Below, in pieces: positions 1-5,234 of a DNA stretch of 11,840 bases. The position numbers were made by a program, and so were the translations under genes. The stretch spans positions 3,092-14,931 of the forward strand of contig DDSR01000429.1 of the NCBI GenBank assembly GCA_002343455.1. The letters run 5' to 3'. Source of the DNA: Deltaproteobacteria bacterium UBA2385. GTDB lineage: Bacteria > Myxococcota_A > UBA796 > UBA2385. The notes beneath the pieces are model-generated. The model worked only from the letters and a program-made list of their open reading frames with translations. It was not told where the DNA came from and searched no databases. Position 1 is the stretch's first letter; every line of letters starts with the position of its first letter.

Positions 1-924
1 CATATGGGCAGCTCGATGCTCTCGCCGGCCAATGTGCTGGGGCGTCGGGGGGTCGCCGGCTTCGCCGTCTCGCTGCCGCTGCATGGGGATCGGGGCAGCG
101 GGGCCGACCCCTCGCTGGTCTCCTTCAACTACTTCAACCCCGCCGCCGCGCGCGGCAACTTCCAGCAGGCGGCGCTGGACCTGGTCTACCAGGTGGACCT
201 GCTAAGCGCCTTCGACCACCGCTTCACGCTGGAGGACGAAGAGGGCCGCGAGGTCGGCAGCGCCCGCCTGGATCCCAGCCGGGTCGCCTACCTGGGCCAC
301 TCCCACGGCGGCATCATCGGGGCGATGGCCGGGCCCTGGCTCGGCGACGGGCTCAGGGCCGCGGTGCTCTCGGGCGCGGGAGGCGGCCTCTCCCTCTCGA
401 TCGAGCTCCGGGAAGAGGACAGCATCGACATCCAGGCCCTGATCGCCACGACCTTCGAGCTGCCGGGCCCGGAGAGCGTCATCGCCGATCACCCCCTGAT
501 CGGCATGGTGCAGCTGCTGGGAGAGGCGGTCGATCCGCTCAACTACGCGCCCTACTGGAGCCAGCGCCAGCCCTGGTGGGTCAACCAGCCGCTGCCGGTG
601 CTGATGACCACCGGGCTGCTCGACGAGCACACCCCGACGGTCACCAGCCAGGTCCTCGCCGCGGCGGGCGGCCTGCCGATCCTCGACCCGGTCAGCGAGA
701 GCCAGGACATCAACGAGCTGCTGGGCCTGGTCGGGCAGGAGGTGCCGACCTCGGACAACCTGCTCTCCTGGGAGGGCATCGCCTTGAGCGGCGGGCTGGC
801 CGAGTTCCCCGAGGCCGACCACTTCCCCATCTTCGACGACAGCGACGCCGCCAAGGTCTACGCGACCTTCCTGGAGACGGCGCTGTTCGAGTCCAGCCCC
901 TTGATCGACATGCCCCAGGAGTGA
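1..924 (+). CDS. alpha/beta-hydrolase, 5'-truncated by the window edge
   Basis: This is the C-terminal part of a serine hydrolase of the alpha/beta-hydrolase fold (esterase or lipase type). The frame is open from base 1, so the true start lies upstream; the first ATG (base 4) has no visible start signals. Counting from that ATG, the nucleophile elbow reads GHSHGG with Ser100. An acid candidate is Asp207 in TGLLDEHTP and a His candidate is His273 in EADHFPIF, so the triad order Ser-Asp-His is intact. The stretch VSLPLHGDRGSG near residue 23 looks like the oxyanion-hole strand and loop. A run of about 70 residues between Ser100 and Trp186 probably forms a lid. The natural substrate cannot be told. 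The stop is 4 bp before coaC and the coaC ribosome site lies inside the last codons, so the two are probably co-translated. The fold assignment is good; any narrower function is guesswork. Confidence 0.8.
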   Translation, partial: HMGSSMLSPANVLGRRGVAGFAVSLPLHGDRGSGADPSLVSFNYFNPAAARGNFQQAALDLVYQVDLLSAFDHRFTLEDEEGREVGSARLDPSRVAYLGHSHGGIIGAMAGPWLGDGLRAAVLSGAGGGLSLSIELREEDSIDIQALIATTFELPGPESVIADHPLIGMVQLLGEAVDPLNYAPYWSQRQPWWVNQPLPVLMTTGLLDEHTPTVTSQVLAAAGGLPILDPVSESQDINELLGLVGQEVPTSDNLLSWEGIALSGGLAEFPEADHFPIFDDSDAAKVYATFLETALFESSPLIDMPQE

Positions 925-928
925 GGCC

Positions 929-1480
929 ATGAAGCTGCTGCTCTGCGTCACGGGGGGAATCGCCGCCTACAAGGCCTGCGAGCTGACCAGCCTCGCGGTC
1001 AAGGCGGGCCACGAGGTCCGGGTCCTGATGAGCCGGCGGGCCAAGGACTTCGTCGGGCCCCTCAGCTTCGCCGGGCTGTCCGGCCACCCGGTGTTCAGCG
1101 ACGACAGCGAGCAGGCGATGGACCACATCGAGCTGGCGCGCTGGGCCGAGGTGGCCTGCGTGGCCCCGCTGACCGCGCACACGCTGGGCAAGCTGGCCTG
1201 CGGGCTCTGCGACGACCTGCTCAGCACCACCCTGATGGCCCTCCCCGCGGCAAAGCCGGTGGTGCTGGGGCCGGCGATGAACACCCAGATGTGGGAGCAC
1301 CCGGTCGTGGTGCGCAACCTGGGCTGGCTCCAGGAGCTCGGTCGGTACACAATCGTCGCCCCGGTCGCGAAGCGGCTGGCCTGCGGTGATGTCGGCCCGG
1401 GCGGGCTGGCGGAGCCGGCCGAGCTGCTGGCGGTCTGCGAGCGGCGCTTCCGGGAGGCCACAAACCTCACCCTAGCGTAA
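929..1480 (+). CDS. coaC: phosphopantothenoylcysteine decarboxylase, stand-alone CoaC-type flavoprotein
   Basis: The 183-residue product resembles the FMN-dependent decarboxylase that turns 4'-phosphopantothenoylcysteine into 4'-phosphopantetheine in coenzyme A synthesis. Family marks seen are the N-terminal flavoprotein strand and loop VTGGIAAYK (7-15), the active-site histidine His66 in DHIELARWAE, the PAMNTQMW motif with Asn118, and the flap cysteine Cys152 in LACGDVGPG. It is about half the length of bacterial CoaBC and has no synthetase (CoaB) domain, so CoaB must be encoded elsewhere, as in eukaryotes and some Firmicutes. Two family positions are changed. The PASANT-type motif reads PLTAHT, with His84 where Asn is expected, and the flap reads GPGG, where GxGR is usual. 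The ATG at 929 follows GGAG at 918-921 with a 7-nt spacer. Other flavoprotein decarboxylases (EpiD type, UbiX type) are alternatives, but the motif set fits CoaC best. Confidence 0.82.
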   Translation: MKLLLCVTGGIAAYKACELTSLAVKAGHEVRVLMSRRAKDFVGPLSFAGLSGHPVFSDDSEQAMDHIELARWAEVACVAPLTAHTLGKLACGLCDDLLSTTLMALPAAKPVVLGPAMNTQMWEHPVVVRNLGWLQELGRYTIVAPVAKRLACGDVGPGGLAEPAELLAVCERRFREATNLTLA

Positions 1481-1485
1481 GGGTA

Positions 1486-1513
1486 TTGACTGGCGGCCCT
1501 CCGGTGCTAACTG
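1486..1513 (+). promoter_or_regulatory. putative sigma70-type promoter for cysM
   Basis: In the 53-bp gap after coaC, TTGACT (1486-1491) matches five of six bases of the -35 consensus. Sixteen bases later comes TAACTG (1508-1513), a poor -10 hexamer but preceded by TGC, which gives an extended -10 layout. A transcript would begin around 1520, just before the cysM ribosome site. In such GC-rich DNA this AT-richer pair in the right place is suggestive, but it is a sequence match only. Confidence 0.4.
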
Positions 1514-1520
1514 CTGGGAT

Positions 1521-1527
1521 GAGGGAG
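1521..1527 (+). promoter_or_regulatory. ribosome binding site that sets the cysM start
   Basis: GAGGGAG lies 6 nt before the ATG at 1534. The frame is also open from a TTG at 1486 and an ATG at 1519. The former would sit inside the proposed promoter and the latter has no purine-rich site at a proper distance. The start at 1534 is therefore preferred. Confidence 0.6.
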
Positions 1528-1533
1528 CTGTCG

Positions 1534-2496
1534 ATGAAGCTGGCGCGCAAAGGCGAAGAAGAGCAGCACTACTTCCGCGATCGGGTCGAAGGGCTGCTCG
1601 CGCGGGTGGGGGACACCCCGCTCGTCCGCCTCTCCCGGATCCTGCCCCCGGACATCTCGCCCCAGGTCGAGGTCTGGGCAAAGCTGGAGTGGTTCAACCC
1701 GGGCGGCTCGGTCAAGGACCGGCCCGCCCTGTCCATGGTCCTGGCGGCCGAGGAGGACGGCCGGCTCAAGCCCGGCGACACGATCCTGGACGCCAGCAGC
1801 GGCAACACGGGCATCGCCTACGCGATGATCGCGGCGGCCCGGGGCTATCGGTTGACCCTCTGCCTGCCGCGAAACGCCAACGCCGAGCGCAAGGCGGTCC
1901 TGCGGGCCTACGGCGCCGAGATCGTCGAGACGGACCCGCTGGAGGGCAGCGACGGGGCCATCCGGGTGGCGCGGCGCATGGCGGAGGAGCAGCCCCAGCG
2001 CTTCGTCTACCTGGACCAGTACAACAACGAGGCCAACTGGAAGGCGCACTTCCACACGACCGGGCCCGAGATCTGGAGGGACACCCAGGGCCGGGTGACC
2101 CACTGGGTGGCCAGCCTGGGCACCAGCGGCACCTTCACCGGTACGACCCGCTACCTGCGCAGCCGCAACCCGGACGTGCAGTGCGTCTCGATCCAGCCGG
2201 ACAGCCCCTTTCACGGGCTGGAGGGCCTCAAGTTCATGGAGACCTCGATCCAGCCGGGCATCTACGATCCGGACCTCGCCGACGAGCAGCTCTTCGCCCC
2301 GACCGAAGAGGCCCTGGAGCTGACCCGCCGCCTCGCCCGTGAGGAGGGGCTGCTGGCGGGGATCAGCAGCGGGGCGCAGCTCTGGGGGGCGATCGAGGTG
2401 GCCAGGCGGCTGGAGCGGGGCGTGGTGGTCACCTTGCTCTGCGACTCGGGCGAGCGCTACCTCTCCGAGCCTCATGTCTTTGGCGAGCAGGGCTGA
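1534..2496 (+). CDS. cysM: CysM-type PLP-dependent cysteine synthase
   Basis: The 320-residue product belongs to the cysteine synthase/cystathionine beta-synthase (fold type II) PLP family. Such enzymes form an aminoacrylate from O-acetyl- or O-phosphoserine and add a sulfur nucleophile. Numbered from the ATG at 1534, Lys61 in GGSVKDRPA is the Schiff-base lysine. SSGNTG (88-93) is the substrate loop, GTSGT (196-200) holds the cofactor phosphate, and Ser305 in CDSGERY faces the pyridine nitrogen. The length matches M. tuberculosis CysM (about 323), and there is no CBS or ACT extension. It is followed after 2 bp by a JAMM protease and then by a CysO-MoeZ fusion, the gene set of CysO-dependent cysteine synthesis, so the likely sulfur donor is a protein thiocarboxylate rather than free sulfide. 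The segment at residues 221-234 (QPDSPFHGLEGLKF) differs from the mycobacterial enzyme where I recall the phosphoserine-binding arginine. The activated serine used is therefore open. Confidence 0.88.
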   Translation: MKLARKGEEEQHYFRDRVEGLLARVGDTPLVRLSRILPPDISPQVEVWAKLEWFNPGGSVKDRPALSMVLAAEEDGRLKPGDTILDASSGNTGIAYAMIAAARGYRLTLCLPRNANAERKAVLRAYGAEIVETDPLEGSDGAIRVARRMAEEQPQRFVYLDQYNNEANWKAHFHTTGPEIWRDTQGRVTHWVASLGTSGTFTGTTRYLRSRNPDVQCVSIQPDSPFHGLEGLKFMETSIQPGIYDPDLADEQLFAPTEEALELTRRLAREEGLLAGISSGAQLWGAIEVARRLERGVVVTLLCDSGERYLSEPHVFGEQG

Positions 2497-2498
2497 GC

Positions 2499-2981
2499 GT
2501 GTCCTCACGAATTCAGCGCACGGTGAGCCCCAGCGGCCAGTCCGTCGAGCTCCTGCCCCAGGCCGCCGCCGCGATCCAGGCCCACGCCCTGGGGGGCTAC
2601 CCGCACGAGGTGGTGGGGATCCTGGCGGGCCATCGGGGCAGCGGGCGGGTCTCGCAGATCCATCGGCTGGTCAACCGACGCCAGGATCGGGCCGCGGATC
2701 GTTACGAGGTCGACCCGCTGGCGCTGATGAAGGCCGAGCGCTCCCTGGAGGCCGAGGGCCTGGAGATCGTCGGCTACTACCACAGCCACCCCGACCACCC
2801 GGCGATGTACTCGGACACCGATCGGGACCTCGCCCTGCCCGAGATGGCCTACCTGATCGCCTCGGTCGGCTCCACGTCCAACGGCGTCTCCACGCCTCAG
2901 CTGCTCGAGCTGCGGTGCTGGCGTCTGCGCGACGATCGCGGCGAGATGCTCGAAGACCACCTGCTCGCCCCCCTCTCCTGA
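2499..2981 (+). CDS. mec: JAMM/MPN+ metalloprotease, Mec-like (sulfur-carrier processing)
   Basis: The 160-residue protein carries a complete JAMM zinc-protease signature: Glu37 in PHEVVG, His95 and His97 in YYHSHPDHPAMYSDTD, Ser105 and Asp108. This matches E...HxHx(7)SxxD. In M. tuberculosis, Mec is the JAMM hydrolase that releases cysteine from the CysO-cysteine adduct. In the thioquinolobactin pathway QbsD trims residues after the Gly-Gly of a carrier protein. Here the neighbours are a CysM-like synthase (2 bp upstream) and a CysO-MoeZ fusion (49 bp downstream), so both jobs are possible. The start is a GTG at 2499, with purine-rich sequence but no strong Shine-Dalgarno before it. A GTG at 2523 is an alternative and would remove eight residues. 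Translation is probably coupled to cysM. No signal peptide or membrane segment is seen, so it should be cytoplasmic. The family call is firm; the Mec role rests on context. Confidence 0.87.
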   Translation: MSSRIQRTVSPSGQSVELLPQAAAAIQAHALGGYPHEVVGILAGHRGSGRVSQIHRLVNRRQDRAADRYEVDPLALMKAERSLEAEGLEIVGYYHSHPDHPAMYSDTDRDLALPEMAYLIASVGSTSNGVSTPQLLELRCWRLRDDRGEMLEDHLLAPLS

Positions 2982-3020
2982 AGTCCCCCTCTCTCCAGAA
3001 GTCCCCCTCTCTCCAGAAGT
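2980..3020 (+). repeat. 18-bp tandem direct repeat between mec and the cysO-moeZ fusion
   Basis: The unit GAAGTCCCCCTCTCTCCA occurs at 2980-2997 and again, identical, at 2998-3015, followed by a partial GAAGT. The pyrimidine-rich end of mec just upstream (about 2967-2979) resembles half of another unit, so the mec stop codon sits at the array's edge. Copy number is about 2.3. The array ends 10 bp before the fusion start, directly next to its GGAG ribosome site (3022-3025). Confidence 0.9.
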
Positions 3021-3030
3021 TGGAGCCTCC

Positions 3031-4521
3031 ATGGCCGTTGAGATCGCCATCCCCACCGCGCTGCGTTCCTTTGTCGGAGGCCAGGCCCTGGTCCACGTCG
3101 AGGCGGACACCGTCGGCGCCGCCCTCTCCGCGCTGACGACCGCGCACCCCCAGCTGGCCGCGCACCTGCGCGACAAGGAGGGGCGGCTGCGCAGCTTCGT
3201 CAACGTCTACCTGAACGACGAGGACATCCGCCATGTGCCGGGGGGCGAGGCGGCCGCGCTGAAGGCGGGCGACCAGCTGATCATCGTGCCCAGCATCGCC
3301 GGCGGCGCCCCGGACGCCGAGGAGCCGCCCATCTGGCAGCGGCCGGTCGAGGAGCTGCCCCCCTTGGACGGCGGCGACTATGCCCGGTACGCGCGGCACC
3401 TGATCCTGGAGGAGGTCGGGGTCGAAGGCCAGCGGCGCTTGAAGGGCGCCAGCGTGCTCTGCGTGGGCACCGGCGGCCTGGGCAGCCCGCTGCTGCTGTA
3501 CCTCGCCGCCGCGGGCGTCGGCCGCATCGGGATCGTCGACTTCGACGTGGTCGATGAGAGCAACCTGCAGCGGCAGATCATCCACGGCGCCTCGACGGTC
3601 GGCCGGCCCAAGCTGGAGAGCGCCCGGGATCGCATCCTGGACATCAACCCGGCCTGCCGGGTCGACCTGTACCCGGTGGCCCTGGACAGCAGCAACGCGC
3701 TCCAGATCCTGGCCCCCTACGACGTCGTCGTCGACGGGACCGACAACTTCCCGACCCGCTACCTGGTCAACGACGCCTGCGTGCTGCTGGGCAAGCCCAA
3801 CGTCTACGGCAGCATCTTCAAGTTCGAGGGGCAGGCCAGCGTCTTCAACCACACCCCGCCCGGCGGGGAGCCCGGCCCGGACTACCGGGATCTGTACCCC
3901 GAGCCGCCGCCGCCGGGGCTGGTCCCCTCCTGCGCCGAGGGCGGCGTGCTGGGCATCCTCCCCGGCGTCATCGGCTGCATCCAGGCCACCGAGACGATCA
4001 AGATCCTGCTCGGCAAGGGCAGCAGCCTCTCCGGGCGCCTGCTGCTCTACGACGCCTTCAACATGCGCTTCCGCGAGCTGAAGCTGCGCCGGGATCCGAA
4101 CCGCACGCAGATCAGCGGGCTGATCGACTACCAGGAGTTCTGCGGGGTCCCTTCCGCCGCCGAGGGGGCCCAGCCCGTGCACCAGGGCGAGCCGGGCTTC
4201 CACCGGGTCGACGTGCTGGACGCGCAGGCCCGCATGAAAGCCGGCTGGCGCCCCTTCGTGCTGGACGTCCGCAAGCCGCACGAGCTGGCCATCGTGGCCC
4301 TGCCCTTCATGGATATGCAGCGCGAGCACGAGCGGGTCGTCGCCGGCGAGTTCACGGGCATCCCCCGCGATCGCCCCATCCTGGTCAGCTGCCGCTCGGG
4401 GGTGCGCTCGGCGGCGGCGGCCGAGGCCCTGGTGGCCGCGGGCTACGGCGACGTCAGCAACCTGGAGGGCGGCATCCTGGACTGGGCGAGGCAGATCGAC
4501 CCGACGATGCCGACCTACTGA
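3031..4521 (+). CDS. CysO-MoeZ fusion: ubiquitin-like sulfur carrier, E1 adenylyltransferase and rhodanese
   Basis: The 496-residue protein has three parts. Residues 1-92 follow the M. tuberculosis sulfur carrier CysO closely by memory (IPT.LR..GGQ, FVNVYLNDEDIR, final IAGG), ending in Gly91-Gly92. A Pro/Glu-rich linker (93-117) follows. Residues 118-370 are a ThiF/MoeB-type E1, with the ATP loop GTGGLG (146-151), DFDVVDESNLQRQ (170-182), GTDN (236-239) and Cys301 in PSCAEGGVLG. As in MoeZ, the two zinc-binding CxxC pairs of MoeB are absent. Residues 391-496 are a rhodanese with the six-residue active loop CRSGVR starting at Cys454. In known pathways the E1 adenylates the carrier C-terminus and the rhodanese passes sulfur to make a thiocarboxylate. 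Here the Gly-Gly is internal, so cleavage or a trans partner is needed. The start is fixed by GGAG at 3022-3025. It lies downstream of cysM and mec, all on one strand. The domains are firm; activity of the fusion is inferred. Confidence 0.92.
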   Translation: MAVEIAIPTALRSFVGGQALVHVEADTVGAALSALTTAHPQLAAHLRDKEGRLRSFVNVYLNDEDIRHVPGGEAAALKAGDQLIIVPSIAGGAPDAEEPPIWQRPVEELPPLDGGDYARYARHLILEEVGVEGQRRLKGASVLCVGTGGLGSPLLLYLAAAGVGRIGIVDFDVVDESNLQRQIIHGASTVGRPKLESARDRILDINPACRVDLYPVALDSSNALQILAPYDVVVDGTDNFPTRYLVNDACVLLGKPNVYGSIFKFEGQASVFNHTPPGGEPGPDYRDLYPEPPPPGLVPSCAEGGVLGILPGVIGCIQATETIKILLGKGSSLSGRLLLYDAFNMRFRELKLRRDPNRTQISGLIDYQEFCGVPSAAEGAQPVHQGEPGFHRVDVLDAQARMKAGWRPFVLDVRKPHELAIVALPFMDMQREHERVVAGEFTGIPRDRPILVSCRSGVRSAAAAEALVAAGYGDVSNLEGGILDWARQIDPTMPTY

Positions 4522-4528
4522 GGCTCAG
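4518..4528. repeat. 11-bp palindrome holding both convergent stop codons
   Basis: CTGAG and CTCAG flank a single G. The left arm contains the TGA of the cysO-moeZ fusion (4519-4521). The right arm contains the reverse-strand TGA of the membrane protein (4525-4527). Only 3 bp separate the two genes, so there is no room for a separate terminator. Confidence 0.75.
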
Positions 4529-4992
4529 CGGGCCGCGGGCCGCAGCAGGACCAGGCCCAGCAGCCCGAGCGCCAGGCTGGTCGGCAGCAGGATCCAGAGG
4601 TCGTCGCCGGGGTCGCCCCCGAAGTGGGGCAGGCTGGCGCCGGGCCAGCGCGAGGCCATGGCCAGCAGTCCGAGGGAGAGCGCGACCCGGCCGAGCTCCA
4701 GCGCGGCGACCGCCCGGGCCCAGCGCCGGTTGGCTCGATCCGCGCGCAGGACGGACGGGGCCAGCGCCATCAAGAGCACCGAGAACCAGCAGACCCGCAG
4801 CACGGCGCCGCTGGCGATCGCGCCGACGAGCAGCGGGCTGTCGGGCAAGGGAGCGCTGAGGGAGAGCAGCTCGGGCGACTGCCAGCCCATCGGGATCAGG
4901 GCGAGGCCGGCGCTGGCGAGCACGGCCTGCGCGGCCAGCCAGGTCGCGTGCAGCGAGGAGTAGGCGCGCAGCGAGAGGGAGAGGGTCGTCAT
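4525..4992 (-). CDS. small integral membrane protein, four predicted helices, unknown function
   Basis: The 155-residue product is not recognised. Hydrophobic stretches at about 15-36, 53-80, 92-114 and 131-151 predict four membrane helices. A basic loop (RADRANRRWAR, 83-93) between helices two and three probably faces the cytoplasm. No catalytic motif or cysteine pair is visible. The frame is open further upstream to 5118, but the ATG at 4992 is preferred because GGAG lies 5 nt before it and the upstream residues are Arg/Pro-rich and unlike a protein N-terminus. It is convergent with the cysO-moeZ fusion (3 bp between stops) and divergent from the cytochrome gene across 242 bp. It is thus its own transcription unit and its context says little about role. 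The coding call rests on the clear hydrophobic pattern. Confidence 0.65.
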   Translation of the reverse strand: MTTLSLSLRAYSSLHATWLAAQAVLASAGLALIPMGWQSPELLSLSAPLPDSPLLVGAIASGAVLRVCWFSVLLMALAPSVLRADRANRRWARAVAALELGRVALSLGLLAMASRWPGASLPHFGGDPGDDLWILLPTSLALGLLGLVLLRPAAR

Positions 4993-5234
4993 CGGGGCTC
5001 CGTGGGTTGCGACAGCCCTTGGAGCAAGCCCCGTGCCAGAGGGGACGATCCGCGCCGCGGGCTTGTTGTCGTGGAGATCCCGGCCGAACGCCTGCCGGAA
5101 TCGACGGAGCTCCGGCACCCCCTGTGTGGCGGCTGCGCGAAAGCGTCGGCAGAGCGGGCTGCGGAGCGTGCTCCCGCCGGCCCTCCGCGCTAGGGGGAGG
5201 CCGAGGTCCTGAAGCCTCCACCCGGTCTCCCCCG
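4993..5234. other. 242-bp divergent intergenic region
   Basis: This is the largest gene-free stretch in the window. It must hold the promoters for the membrane protein (-) and the cytochrome gene (+). I could not find a convincing -35/-10 pair for either. TTGTTG at about 5062 on + has no fitting -10. No operator-like repeat of note is seen beyond a GGAGCTCC palindrome near 5107. Confidence 0.5.

Noticed and set aside
1486..1533. A TTG start for cysM at 1486, or ATG at 1519
   Set aside because: The TTG is the first triplet of a better -35 promoter match, and only the ATG at 1534 has a well-spaced ribosome site.
2980..3015. The tandem repeat as a CRISPR array or attachment site
   Set aside because: The units are directly adjacent with no spacers, only about two copies, and no cas or integrase gene is near.
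2339..3136. A + frame of 265 codons bridging cysM, mec and the fusion start
   Set aside because: Arg/Pro-rich shadow frame. Its only orderly part (KSPSLQKSPSLQK) is the translation of the 18-bp tandem repeat.
2671..4329. A 552-codon minus-strand frame opposite mec and the cysO-moeZ fusion
   Set aside because: No recognisable domain, biased composition, and the opposite strand carries complete JAMM, E1 and rhodanese motifs.
3031..4521. Reading the fusion as an ordinary MoeB for molybdopterin synthesis
   Set aside because: The N-terminal carrier is CysO-like, the zinc CxxC pairs of MoeB are absent as in MoeZ, and cysM and mec are adjacent. A side role in molybdopterin synthesis cannot be excluded.
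5007..5234. A 76-residue N-terminal extension of the cytochrome
   Set aside because: The frame is open but Arg/Pro/Cys-rich with no export signal; the hydrophobic signal begins right after the ATG at 5235.
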